Part shown: positions 25,111-33,440 of the stretch, one piece after another
How the letters are laid out: the number at the start of each line of letters is the position of its first letter
Numbering within the stretch: the first letter of the stretch is position 1
Origin: Martinezella dioscoreae
GTDB lineage: Bacteria; Pseudomonadota; Alphaproteobacteria; Rhizobiales; Rhizobiaceae
Length of the DNA: 64,000 bases
Direction of reading: 5' to 3'
Assembly (NCBI RefSeq): GCF_009176305.1
Contig: NZ_BLAJ01000001.1
Location: 930,001 to 994,000 of the forward strand
Position numbers and translations under genes: made by a program
The notes under the pieces: generated by a model
Told to the model about the DNA's origin: nothing
Database searches by the model: none
Seen by the model: only the letters and a program-made list of their open reading frames with translations

Positions 25111-27183
25111 TCAGTCCTTGTCGTAAAGGCTGCTGAGTGGCTTTTTCAGAATGCTGTCCCGCAAGGACAAGCCGGATTCTCGCCGCAGAGATGGCGCGGC
25201 CTCTCTTGGCACCGAGCGCGTGCCTCCTTCATCACTGCGGAATTCGCGGCGCAGTTCCGCAAGCTTGCTGTCGATCGATGTTTGCGAGGCGGCCGCGGGT
25301 TGCGGTGTGGCGGTGCGCGGCAGCATGTCCGGACGATAGGGTTCGATCGGTTGCTGGCTCGTATCCGCTTGGGGCCGCATTGGCTGCTCGACTAACACTT
25401 CGTCGAAGTCATCCGTGATATGCGACATGGGCATAGCATTGTAGCTCTGCTGCAGAGGACTGATATCGGGACCTGTAATCGAGCGCATGCGGCCGATGAT
25501 CGTGCGCAAATCGACCGTATCCGGCGAATCCTCACTGGTTTTTGCGACGCTGCCGCTGGCTTTTGGCAGCAAATGCCGTTCGACCTGGGAAAAGCGCATC
25601 CGCATCGGCACTGCGATGGCCTCGCCGAAGGCGATGGCTTCGCCATTGCCGATCGACGACAGGAAGCTTGTCGTCGAGATCGAGGAGTTCGGGATGGCCG
25701 AACGGATGATTTCCTGGTCGCGATCATTGGCAAGGCGCATGGCAAAGAGCGTCGAGCACTGCGACAGGATCGTCTGATCCAGTTCGCCCGGTCGCTGCGT
25801 GATGATGCCAAGCGATACGCCGTATTTGCGGCCTTCCTTGGCGATGCGGGCAATGGCTTGTCGTGTCGGGAAGAAGCCGAGCGTTGGGTCGGCGGGAATA
25901 TAGCGGTGGGCTTCCTCGCAGACGACGAGCATGTGGATTGCGCCCTCGCTCCAGAGCGCCAGTTCGAAGGCCATGCGGCAAAGCACTGAAGCGACAGAAT
26001 TGATGACTTCCGAAGGGATGCCGGCGAGCTGGAAGGTGCAGATCGGCTTGCCGTCACCGGGAATGCGGAAGATCTTGGCGATGGTCTCCATGATCGTATC
26101 GGTGATCGTGTTGTTGGAGAACATGAAGTGATAACGGGGATCGTTGATCGCCGAGATGATGCGCATCTTTAGGGAGCGCAGATGCGGCTTTTCCTGACGG
26201 CCTTCGAGGCGGCCAATGCGCTCGTCTATTAATGCCAGCAGATCGGCCATGCGGTAGGGAACCGGCGTGTCCGCTGTCACCGAGGCCTTTTCCGTCTGGC
26301 GTCGCATCAGAGTGGAATCGCTGCCGCGGAAGGCGCGTCTCGCTTCGGGGATAAGGTCACGCAGCGCATCGAGCTCTTCCGGCACTGCAGGACGGCCGCG
26401 GAAAACGACTTCGCTGAACTCCTCCAGCCGCATCAGCCAGAAGGGCAGGTCTAGGGTATCGGTGTCGATGACGACGGCGTGCCTCGGGAAGGCGGCGGCG
26501 AATTCATTGTGCGGATCGAGGATCAGCACGCGCAATTTTGGATCGGCTGCGATCGCTTTGTGCAGCAGCAGCGAGACCGCAGTGGATTTGCCGACGCCTG
26601 TGGAGCCGACGACAGCGAAGTGTTTCGAGAGCATGGAGGGAATATGAATGGCAGCATCGATGCTTTCGTCTTGCGTCAGCTTGCCGATGACGCAGCTGCT
26701 GCCCTTGCCGGCATCGAAAATGCGCATAAGGTCGGCCGCACGGATACGGTGCGCGATTGCACCGAGATAGGGATAGGCCGATATGCCGCTCGAAAACTCC
26801 TCGCGGCCGTCCGGTCCGACACGGACTTCGCCGAGCAGTTCCACCTCGATGCGGAAGAGATTGTCCTGCCCTTCTCCCCAGCCGACGCTTTGCGTATTCA
26901 TCGAATAGACAAGGGCTGCGACGCGGTTCTTCCCGACGCTGATGGAGATCAGTCGGCCGACCGACCAGAGTTCGGTTAGGTCCGTGCCGCCGGCCTCGGC
27001 CACAGCGGCGATCGTCGCTCTGGAACCGTTGCACGCGACAACGCGGCCAAGGAAGCGATTTCCCGGCTTCAGCTTGTCGCGGCGATCAAAATCTCCAGCG
27101 TTGCCTGATGTCTGCAGGTCTTTATTCAGCAAACAGTTACCCCAACTAATAGATGCCGGAGCATAGAGACGTGGGCTTAACAA
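25111..27183 (-). CDS. HerA-type ATPase (DUF87, HAS-barrel)
   Basis: 690 residues from a TTG at 27183; another TTG at 27132 with GGGG upstream is an equally good start, and no ATG lies near. N-terminal HAS-barrel-like part (about 40-130, FLGRVVACNGSRATI), then a RecA-type motor: Walker A GSTGVGKS at 193-200, LRVLILDPHNEFAAAF, Walker B MLVVCEEAHRYIP, and IAKEGRKYGVSLGIITQRP. The C-terminal 150 residues are polar and probably disordered. HerA-like ATPases are hexameric DNA translocases working with NurA nucleases or, in defence systems, with other effectors. No nurA or effector gene is adjacent. Function here is inferred only. Confidence 0.82.
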   Translation of the reverse strand: MLSPRLYAPASISWGNCLLNKDLQTSGNAGDFDRRDKLKPGNRFLGRVVACNGSRATIAAVAEAGGTDLTELWSVGRLISISVGKNRVAALVYSMNTQSVGWGEGQDNLFRIEVELLGEVRVGPDGREEFSSGISAYPYLGAIAHRIRAADLMRIFDAGKGSSCVIGKLTQDESIDAAIHIPSMLSKHFAVVGSTGVGKSTAVSLLLHKAIAADPKLRVLILDPHNEFAAAFPRHAVVIDTDTLDLPFWLMRLEEFSEVVFRGRPAVPEELDALRDLIPEARRAFRGSDSTLMRRQTEKASVTADTPVPYRMADLLALIDERIGRLEGRQEKPHLRSLKMRIISAINDPRYHFMFSNNTITDTIMETIAKIFRIPGDGKPICTFQLAGIPSEVINSVASVLCRMAFELALWSEGAIHMLVVCEEAHRYIPADPTLGFFPTRQAIARIAKEGRKYGVSLGIITQRPGELDQTILSQCSTLFAMRLANDRDQEIIRSAIPNSSISTTSFLSSIGNGEAIAFGEAIAVPMRMRFSQVERHLLPKASGSVAKTSEDSPDTVDLRTIIGRMRSITGPDISPLQQSYNAMPMSHITDDFDEVLVEQPMRPQADTSQQPIEPYRPDMLPRTATPQPAAASQTSIDSKLAELRREFRSDEGGTRSVPREAAPSLRRESGLSLRDSILKKPLSSLYDKD

Positions 27184-27251
27184 AACCCTGTCTGTTACCC
27201 GTGCTTTTTATAGGGTTATGATGCTGTCGCGATTTTTTATTGCTTCACGCG

Positions 27252-27280
27252 TTGACGCTTCGAAATTTTCTGTCTATCAC
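27252..27280 (+). promoter_or_regulatory. Candidate promoter of the ilv leader/ilvB-ilvH operon
   Basis: TTGACG (27252-27257), 17 bases, TATCAC (27275-27280). Initiation would fall around 27286-27288, directly before or on the leader-peptide ATG at 27289, so the leader peptide may be translated from a leaderless RNA. Pattern evidence only. Confidence 0.55.
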
Positions 27281-27288
27281 TTCGGCCC

Positions 27289-27345
27289 ATGAAAAACTCG
27301 ATCGTTCTTATCGTGGTGGGAAGGCGCATGGGCAGGATGGTGTAA
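27289..27345 (+). CDS. Branched-chain amino-acid leader peptide
   Basis: An 18-codon frame reads MKNSIVLIVVGRRMGRMV and stops at TAA 27343-27345. Six consecutive codons (27301-27318) specify Ile, Val, Leu, Ile, Val, Val, the three end products of the pathway controlled by the next genes. Directly after it come a strong hairpin and a T-run terminator. This is the layout of amino-acid attenuation: scarcity of charged Ile/Val/Leu tRNA would stall the ribosome on these codons and change RNA folding so that transcription continues into ilvB. No clear ribosome site precedes the ATG, in keeping with a leaderless start. Too short for ordinary gene calling. Confidence 0.85.
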   Translation: MKNSIVLIVVGRRMGRMV

Positions 27346-27403
27346 CCATCCGGCGACAGCCACCCATGCGCTAGATGACAGGCTCCCTAAGGGGCCTTTT
27401 TTT
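27324..27403 (+). terminator. ilvB attenuator: leader hairpin plus Rho-independent terminator
   Basis: A nine-base perfect stem pairs 27324-27332 (GCGCATGGG) with 27363-27371 (CCCATGCGC). Inside it, GGATGG (27335-27340) pairs with CCATCC (27346-27351) around a loop holding the leader stop codon. The terminator stem pairs AGGCTCC (27380-27386) with GGGGCCT (27391-27397), followed by six T (27398-27403). CCACCC (27360-27365) can also pair with GGTGGG (27315-27320), which overlaps the Val codons. I could not settle the exact antiterminator pairing by eye. Confidence 0.85.
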
Positions 27404-27460
27404 ATGCCCGAAATCGAGATTTCATCTTTCCAAACCTCCAGCAGACAGCGGAACAAACGT

Positions 27461-29254
27461 ATGACCGGCACAGATAATCAGGCGAGCGGCAATCGAATGA
27501 CAGGCGCGGAGATCGTGCTGCGGGCGCTCAAGGACAACGGCGTCGAGCACATCTTCGGTTATCCGGGCGGCGCTGTGCTTCCGATCTATGACGAAATCTT
27601 CCAGCAGGACGACATCAAGCACATTCTCGTCCGCCACGAGCAGGGCGCCGGTCATGCGGCCGAAGGCTATGCCCGCTCCACCGGCAAGGTCGGCGTCATG
27701 CTGGTCACCTCCGGCCCTGGCGCGACCAATGCGGTTACGCCGCTGCAGGATGCCTTGATGGATTCCATACCGCTCGTTTGTCTCAGCGGTCAGGTCCCGA
27801 CCACGCTGATCGGCTCTGACGCCTTCCAGGAATGCGATACGGTCGGAATCACGCGGCCTTGCACCAAGCACAACTGGCTGGTCAAGGACGTCAATGAGCT
27901 GGCAGCGGTCATTCATGAAGCCTTCCGCATCGCCCAGTCGGGTCGTCCAGGTCCCGTCGTCGTCGACATTCCGAAGGACATCCAATTCGCAACCGGCACC
28001 TACACGCCGCCGGAAGCGCATCACGTCCAGAAGAGCTATCAGCCGAAGATGCAGGGCGATCTCAACAAGATCACGCAGGCGATCGAGCTGATGAAAAATG
28101 CTCGTCGTCCGGTCATCTATTCCGGTGGCGGCGTCGTCAATTCCGGTCCGGAAGCCTGCAAGCTGCTGCGCGAGCTGGTCGAGCTGACCGATTTCCCGAT
28201 CACTTCGACGCTGATGGGCCTCGGCGCTTATCCGGCTTCCGGCAAGAACTGGCTCGGCATGCTCGGCATGCATGGTTCCTACGAGGCCAACATGGCGATG
28301 CATGATTGCGACGTCATGGTCTGCATCGGTGCACGCTTCGACGACCGCATTACCGGCCGCCTGAATGCTTTTTCGCCGAATTCGAAGAAGATCCATATCG
28401 ATATCGATCCGTCCTCGATCAACAAGAATGTCCGCGTCGATGTCGGCATTCTCGGCGATGTCGGCAATGTTCTGGAAGATATGGTTCGCCTGTGGCGTGC
28501 ACTGCCGCAGAAGCCTGCCGCAGAGCGTTTGGGCGATTGGTGGGCTGATGTTGCCCGCTGGCGCGCGCGCAACTCGTTCGCCTACAAGCCAAGCGACGAT
28601 GTCATCATGCCGCAATATGCGATCCAGCGTCTCTATGAGCTGACCAAACATCGCGATACCTACATCACGACGGAAGTCGGTCAGCATCAGATGTGGGCGG
28701 CGCAGTTCTACGGTTTCGAACAGCCGAACCGCTGGATGACTTCGGGCGGTCTCGGAACCATGGGCTATGGTTTGCCGGCAGCGCTCGGCGTGCAGATCGC
28801 ACATCCGGAGAGCCTTGTTATCGACATTGCCGGCGATGCCTCGATCCAGATGTGCATTCAGGAAATGTCGGCTGCGATCCAGCACAATGCGCCGATCAAG
28901 ATCTTCATCCTGAACAATCAGTACATGGGCATGGTTCGCCAGTGGCAGCAGCTGCTGCATGGCAATCGTCTCTCCAATTCCTATACGGAGGCGATGCCCG
29001 ATTTCGTCAAGCTGGCGGAAGCCTATGGCGCCGTCGGCCTGCGTTGCGAAAAGCCGGGTGATCTCGATGCCTCCATTCAGGAGATGATCGACGTCAAGAA
29101 GCCGGTCATCTTCGATTGCCGCGTCGCCAATCTCGCCAACTGCTTCCCGATGATCCCCTCGGGCAAGGCGCATAATGAAATGCTGCTGCCTGATGAGGCG
29201 ACCGACGAGGCCGTCGCCAACGCCATCGACGCCAAGGGTCGTCAGCTGGTTTGA
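27461..29254 (+). CDS. ilvB: Acetolactate synthase large subunit
   Basis: 597 residues from MTGTDNQ, with AGCGGA ten bases upstream; the frame opens 19 codons earlier, directly at the terminator T-run, which is an unlikely start. It makes 2-acetolactate and 2-aceto-2-hydroxybutyrate, the first common step to Val, Leu and Ile. N-terminal ThDP domain with the catalytic Glu60 (VRHEQGAGHAAEGYAR), central FAD-associated domain (SGGGVVNSGPEA, GMLGMHGSYEANMAMH), and C-terminal ThDP-binding motif GDASIQMCIQEM..NNQYMGMVRQWQ. First structural gene after the leader and attenuator, followed by ilvH. Confidence 0.96.
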   Translation: MTGTDNQASGNRMTGAEIVLRALKDNGVEHIFGYPGGAVLPIYDEIFQQDDIKHILVRHEQGAGHAAEGYARSTGKVGVMLVTSGPGATNAVTPLQDALMDSIPLVCLSGQVPTTLIGSDAFQECDTVGITRPCTKHNWLVKDVNELAAVIHEAFRIAQSGRPGPVVVDIPKDIQFATGTYTPPEAHHVQKSYQPKMQGDLNKITQAIELMKNARRPVIYSGGGVVNSGPEACKLLRELVELTDFPITSTLMGLGAYPASGKNWLGMLGMHGSYEANMAMHDCDVMVCIGARFDDRITGRLNAFSPNSKKIHIDIDPSSINKNVRVDVGILGDVGNVLEDMVRLWRALPQKPAAERLGDWWADVARWRARNSFAYKPSDDVIMPQYAIQRLYELTKHRDTYITTEVGQHQMWAAQFYGFEQPNRWMTSGGLGTMGYGLPAALGVQIAHPESLVIDIAGDASIQMCIQEMSAAIQHNAPIKIFILNNQYMGMVRQWQQLLHGNRLSNSYTEAMPDFVKLAEAYGAVGLRCEKPGDLDASIQEMIDVKKPVIFDCRVANLANCFPMIPSGKAHNEMLLPDEATDEAVANAIDAKGRQLV

Positions 29255-29339
29255 TCGATAGCTGGGGCGCAGCAGGAGCCGCGCCCCAACGGATCTCGCT
29301 GGCATACCGAACAAGAACCGAGGAAACGGAACAAGGATT

Positions 29340-29912
29340 ATGAACGCACACCTTCAACCCACGGGCTCCGCCTATTTCATCTCGCCGGAAACCGCGGCGG
29401 CCGAGAGCCATACGCTTTCGGTGCTCGTCGATAACGAGCCGGGCGTTCTCGCCCGCGTCATCGGCCTCTTTTCCGGCCGAGGCTACAACATCGAGAGCCT
29501 CACGGTTTCCGAGACGGAACATCAGGCGCATCTGTCGCGTATCACCATCGTGACGCGCGGCACGCCGCAGGTGCTGGAGCAGATCAAGGCGCAGCTTGAG
29601 CGCATCGTTCCCGTTCACCGCGTCGTCGATCTGACGGTGCGCGCCCGCGAACTCGGCCAGGAGCGGCCGATCGAGCGCGAAGTGGCGCTGCTGAAGGTGA
29701 CCGGAAGCGGCGAGACTCGTGCCGAGACGCTGCGGCTGGCCGACGCCTTCCACGCCAAGGTCGTGGATGCGACCGTCGAGCACTTCATTTTCGAGATCAC
29801 CGGCAAGTCCTCGAAAATCGATCAGTTCATCGCCATCGTCAAGCCGCTCGGCCTCATCGAAGTCTGCCGCACCGGCATCGCTGCGATGAACCGTGGCTCG
29901 CAGGGAATGTAA
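29340..29912 (+). CDS. ilvH: Acetolactate synthase small (regulatory) subunit
   Basis: 190 residues, with GAGGAAACGGAAC before the ATG, 85 bases after ilvB. N-terminal ACT domain (about 20-100: HTLSVLVDNEPGVLARVIGLF, GRGYNIESLTVS) that binds valine for feedback inhibition, and the C-terminal small-subunit domain (about 105-185: REVALLKVTGSGETRAE, FEITGKSSKIDQFI, VCRTGIAAMNRG). It activates and confers valine sensitivity on IlvB. Confidence 0.96.
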   Translation: MNAHLQPTGSAYFISPETAAAESHTLSVLVDNEPGVLARVIGLFSGRGYNIESLTVSETEHQAHLSRITIVTRGTPQVLEQIKAQLERIVPVHRVVDLTVRARELGQERPIEREVALLKVTGSGETRAETLRLADAFHAKVVDATVEHFIFEITGKSSKIDQFIAIVKPLGLIEVCRTGIAAMNRGSQGM

Positions 29913-29967
29913 GAGCCTGCAGTGTTGAGGGGGTACTCGCATATGAGGCAAATCGGCGCTGCAAATT

Positions 29968-30104
29968 CCTTCTCCCTTCGGGGAGAAAGTGGCCCGAAGG
30001 GTCGGATGAGGGGGGCTTTCCGATTTGAATTCGCGGGTTTTCGCACTCCTGGCAGGCACCCCCTCATCCGCCTGACGGCACCTTCTCCCCGAGGGGAGAA
30101 GAGG
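29968..30104. repeat. RIME-type palindromic intergenic repeat
   Basis: About 137 bases. It starts CCTTCTCCC with a small hairpin against GGGAGAA, then GGCCCGAAGGGTCGGATGAG. After a non-conserved centre come the mirror parts CCCCCTCATCCGCCTGACGG and CCTTCTCCCCGAGGGGAGAA. The two ends are inverted and each end is itself a hairpin, the structure described for Rhizobium-specific intergenic mosaic elements. A second copy lies at 53759-53890. It sits between ilvH and the capsule-type gene and could act as a terminator or RNA stabiliser. Confidence 0.88.
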
Positions 30105-30117
30105 AAACACGGCAACA

Positions 30118-31125
30118 ATGGCTGAGATCGGCGACAAGCCGTGGCATCCGCCAGTCGGCATGTGTCTCGGCGCGGCGCCCTTCGTGCGCGGTGACTTTCC
30201 TTGGCTTGGGCATTATTTCGGCTCGCAGAAACTGGCATCGATCCTTTCTCCCGGAATCGGCGGCATTGTTTCCTGGGGTGGCCGTGCGCCGGCCAAGGTG
30301 GCCGCCGAGATCGCGCGGTTTCGTCGGTTGCCACATTGGCATCTCGAGGACGGTTTCCTGCGGTCGATGGGGCTCGGCAAGTCCGGCGCCATTCCGCTGT
30401 CCATCGTTATCGACGATCTCGGTCTGCCCGTCGATGCAAGCAGGCCATCCCGGCTTGAGCGGCTAATAGAAGGTGCCGGGGAGGCGGGAGAGCTCGGCCG
30501 CGCAATTCGCGAGCAGATCGTTCTCAACAAGCTCTCGAAATATAATCATCTCCCTCATCGATCGCCTCACATCGAGCGGACGAGCAAGCGGCGCATTCTG
30601 CTGGTAGATCAGGTCGTTGGCGACGTTTCCGTCGACAGGGCGCTCGGCTCCAATGCCTCCTTCGAGAAGATGCTTGCCGATGCGCTGGCAACCGATGCGC
30701 AATGCCTCATTCGCACCCATCCGGATGTCATGGCCGGGCTTCGTAAGGGATATCTTACCGGATCGACTTCTAAGGGTGATGTGGTCATGATTGGCGATGC
30801 CGTGTCGGTGGCCTCGATCCTCGAAGTCGTGGACGAGGTCTGGACTGTTTCCAGCCAGTTTGGCTTTGATGCGCTTCTGCGCGGCATTCCGGTTCGCTGC
30901 TATGCCGCACCCTTTTATGCGGGCTGGGGAGTGACCGAGGATCATTTTGGCGTTTACACCAAGGCCGCGCTTGCCGGGCGTCGAACGAAGCGGAGGACGG
31001 TCGATCAGATCGCCGCCGCCGCATTTTCACTTTATCCGACCTACCGCGATCCGGCCGACTGGCGAGAGATCGATGTCTTTCGGGCGATCGAGCTGATCGT
31101 CGCGCAGCAGAAGGCGGCTGCCTGA
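30118..31125 (+). CDS. KpsC/LipA-like capsule polysaccharide biosynthesis protein
   Basis: 335 residues. Capsule_synth family motifs: GGIVSWGGRAPAKVA, the hallmark PHWHLEDGFLRSMGLG (about residues 75-90), the long middle part with LIRTHPDVMAGLR, and VDEVWTVSSQFGFDALLRGIPVRCYAAPFYAGWG. In KpsC such domains add beta-linked Kdo to start capsule polysaccharide; KpsC has two copies and this protein one, like the single-domain relatives. No other capsule or export gene is nearby, so it is an orphan. The start codon follows 13 bases after the RIME repeat. The acceptor is unknown. Confidence 0.85.
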   Translation: MAEIGDKPWHPPVGMCLGAAPFVRGDFPWLGHYFGSQKLASILSPGIGGIVSWGGRAPAKVAAEIARFRRLPHWHLEDGFLRSMGLGKSGAIPLSIVIDDLGLPVDASRPSRLERLIEGAGEAGELGRAIREQIVLNKLSKYNHLPHRSPHIERTSKRRILLVDQVVGDVSVDRALGSNASFEKMLADALATDAQCLIRTHPDVMAGLRKGYLTGSTSKGDVVMIGDAVSVASILEVVDEVWTVSSQFGFDALLRGIPVRCYAAPFYAGWGVTEDHFGVYTKAALAGRRTKRRTVDQIAAAAFSLYPTYRDPADWREIDVFRAIELIVAQQKAAA

Positions 31126-31127
31126 AC

Positions 31128-31973
31128 CTACAGCATGTCCAATGACTTCTTTCGCGACGGCGGCGGGAAGGCGGCGTCGAGCACGGCCCAATCCTCGTCG
31201 GTGATATCAATATCGACAGAATCACGGTTTTCCTCGATGCGCTGAGGGTTCGAGGACTTCGGGATTGCTATCACGCCGTCGCGTTCCAGCAGAAAGGCAA
31301 GCGCGACCTGCGCCGGTGTCGCCTGATAGGTCTTGGCGACGCGGATCAACTCGGGATGGTGGAGCAGGCGGCCTTGCTCGATCGGAGAATAGGCCATGAT
31401 CGGAATGCTGCGCTCCTGGCACCAGGGCAAGAGGTCGTATTCGATGCCGCGTCGGGAGAGATTGTAGAGTACCTGGTTGGCGGCGACATTGCCGCCGTTC
31501 GGCACGGAAAGCAGCTCGTCCATATCCGCGACATCGAAGTTCGACACGCCCCAAGCCTCGATCTTGCCCGCCGCCTTGAGGCCTTCGAAGGCTTCCACTG
31601 TTTCTTCCAGCGGATAGTTACCGCGCCAATGCAGCAGATAGAGATCGATGCGATCGGTATTCAGGCGCTTCAGGCTGCGTTCGCAGGCCGCAACCGCGCC
31701 CTTGCGGCTCGCATTGGCGGGATAGACCTTGCTGACGAGGAAAACCTCGTCGCGGCGGCCTTCGATCGCCTTGGCGACGATCTCCTCCGAGCCGCCATCG
31801 GCATACATCTCAGCCGTATCGATCAGCGTCATGCCGAGATCGAGACCGGTTTTCAAGCTGGCGATTTCATCCCTGGCGGTTGCTGCATTCTCGCCCATAT
31901 TCCAGGTGCCCTGGCCAAGCGCCGGAACCTGAATGCCGGAGGGAAGGGCGACAGTTGGAATGGGCTCGCGCAT
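31128..31973 (-). CDS. Aldo/keto reductase
   Basis: 281 residues. The expected AKR tetrad is visible: Asp and Tyr in [14 protein letters not shown] (about residues 51-62), Lys in VFLVSKVYP, and His in [13 protein letters not shown]. Further motifs are [30 protein letters not shown] and the NADPH site [13 protein letters not shown]. It resembles the DkgA/YeaE group that reduces aldehydes or ketones such as methylglyoxal. Convergent with the capsule-type gene (two bases between stop codons). The natural substrate is unknown. Confidence 0.9.
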   Translation of the reverse strand: MREPIPTVALPSGIQVPALGQGTWNMGENAATARDEIASLKTGLDLGMTLIDTAEMYADGGSEEIVAKAIEGRRDEVFLVSKVYPANASRKGAVAACERSLKRLNTDRIDLYLLHWRGNYPLEETVEAFEGLKAAGKIEAWGVSNFDVADMDELLSVPNGGNVAANQVLYNLSRRGIEYDLLPWCQERSIPIMAYSPIEQGRLLHHPELIRVAKTYQATPAQVALAFLLERDGVIAIPKSSNPQRIEENRDSVDIDITDEDWAVLDAAFPPPSRKKSLDML

Positions 31974-32178
31974 GGTTTTTCCTCGCTACAGAAAACCGAA
32001 GGATAGGGGCATTCGACCGGATTTCAATCGGCATCCGTCCTGTCACGGTGACAATCATCCTATGGCTTTCGTATGGCCGGCGAACTAATGTCGCACCGTC
32101 ATGCGCCGTCGCATTTTTGCGCGCGCGAAAAGAATTTTGGATGCCGCCTTGTCACAATACGGTGTCCTGGGAGGCATC

Positions 32179-32772
32179 ATGGCGCTGGATACATTTCTGG
32201 CTCTTCTACTTTTTGCATTCACGACCTCGATCACGCCAGGACCGAACAACATGATGTTGTTTACCTCCGGTGTGAACTTCGGTTTCCGGCGCACCATTCC
32301 ACACATGCTCGGCATCGGCGTCGGCTTTTTTGTGCTGCTGATTGCAGTGGGATTGGGGTTGGGTGCGCTTCTGCACACGGTGCCCGTGCTTTACACCACG
32401 CTGAAATTTGCCGGCGGGGCCTATCTCCTCTGGATTGCCTGGAAGATCGGCACCTCGCGCAGCCTGAGCGAGGCGGAAAGCGATGCAAAGCCGATGAGTT
32501 TCATCAGCGCTGCTGCGTTCCAATGGGTCAATCCCAAGGCGTGGGTGATGGCTGTCACCGCCATGGCCACTTACACCAACGAACAGCTCTATCTCTTCAC
32601 GGTCCTTGTCGTCGGATTCGCATTTGCCGCTGTGAACGTCCCGAGCGTATCGACCTGGGCCGGCTTCGGCTCCGTCCTGCGCGATTGGCTCTCCGATCCT
32701 GTCCGGCTGAAATGGTTCAATATAACCATGGCCGTTCTGCTGGTGCTCAGTCTCTGGCCGATGTTAAAGTAG
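32179..32772 (+). CDS. LysE-family exporter
   Basis: 197 residues from [11 protein letters not shown], with GGGAGG seven bases upstream; the in-frame extension upstream is arginine-rich and unlikely. LysE/RhtB pattern: N-terminal span, then [20 protein letters not shown] (the family motif), [36 protein letters not shown]. About six membrane segments. The family exports amino acids or related small molecules by proton exchange. It ends only 23 bases before the nitrile hydratase alpha gene, suggesting a shared transcript. Confidence 0.9.
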   Translation: MALDTFLALLLFAFTTSITPGPNNMMLFTSGVNFGFRRTIPHMLGIGVGFFVLLIAVGLGLGALLHTVPVLYTTLKFAGGAYLLWIAWKIGTSRSLSEAESDAKPMSFISAAAFQWVNPKAWVMAVTAMATYTNEQLYLFTVLVVGFAFAAVNVPSVSTWAGFGSVLRDWLSDPVRLKWFNITMAVLLVLSLWPMLK

Positions 32773-32795
32773 GTGCAAAGAGACAGGAGACGGCC

Positions 32796-33440
32796 ATGTC
32801 CCGCGATCACCCGCATGATGATGACGATCATCATCACCATCACCACGACAACCACTATTCGGATATGCAGGCGCGCGTGAAGGCGCTGGAGACGCTGCTG
32901 ACGGAAAAGGGGCTGATCGACCCGGCGGCGATCGACCGCATCGTCGAGACCTACGAGACGAAGGTCGGGCCGCGCAATGGGGCGCAGGTGGTGGCGAAAG
33001 CCTGGAGCGATCCCGACTTCGCCGATTGGCTGCGGCGTGACGCGACGGCGGCGATTGCGAGCCTCGGTTTTACAGGCCGCCAGGGCGAGCATATGCGTGC
33101 GGTGTTCAATACGCCGGAAACGCATAACCTGATCGTCTGCACGCTTTGCTCCTGCTATCCGTGGGCCGTACTCGGGCTGCCGCCGGTCTGGTACAAGGCG
33201 CCGGCCTATCGCTCCCGCGCGGTGATCGATCCGCGTGGCGTGCTCGCCGAATTCGGCCTGACATTGCCGCAGGAGACGAAGATCCGCGTCTGGGATTCGA
33301 CGGCCGAACTTCGCTACCTGGTAATCCCCGAGCGGCCGGCCGGTTCCGAAGGCATGGACGAGGCGGCGCTTGCGGATCTCGTCAGCCGCGACGCCATGAT
33401 CGGAACCGCGCTCGCAAAGGCGCCGGAGGCAACGCTATGA
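32796..33440 (+). CDS. nthA: Nitrile hydratase alpha subunit, cobalt type, His-rich N-terminus
   Basis: 214 residues, GGAGAC upstream of the ATG. The metal-claw motif VCTLCSC carries Cys115, Cys118, Ser119 and Cys120; Thr in the second position is the cobalt-type signature (iron enzymes have Ser). Before it the usual alpha sequence is seen ([33 protein letters not shown]), and after it [21 protein letters not shown]. It hydrates nitriles to amides together with the beta subunit. Unusual: residues 5-20 hold nine histidines and five aspartates, a possible metal-binding tail. ATGA overlap with the beta gene. Confidence 0.94.
   Translation: MSRDHPHDDDDHHHHHHDNHYSDMQARVKALETLLTEKGLIDPAAIDRIVETYETKVGPRNGAQVVAKAWSDPDFADWLRRDATAAIASLGFTGRQGEHMRAVFNTPETHNLIVCTLCSCYPWAVLGLPPVWYKAPAYRSRAVIDPRGVLAEFGLTLPQETKIRVWDSTAELRYLVIPERPAGSEGMDEAALADLVSRDAMIGTALAKAPEATL

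Noticed and set aside
27422-29314. A 630-codon open frame on the minus strand opposite ilvB
   Set aside because: It mirrors ilvB codon by codon, has no recognisable domain, and arises from the GC-rich third-position bias of the true gene.
32073-32795. Open extension upstream of the nitrile hydratase alpha subunit
   Set aside because: It overlaps the LysE gene in another frame and carries no nitrile hydratase sequence.
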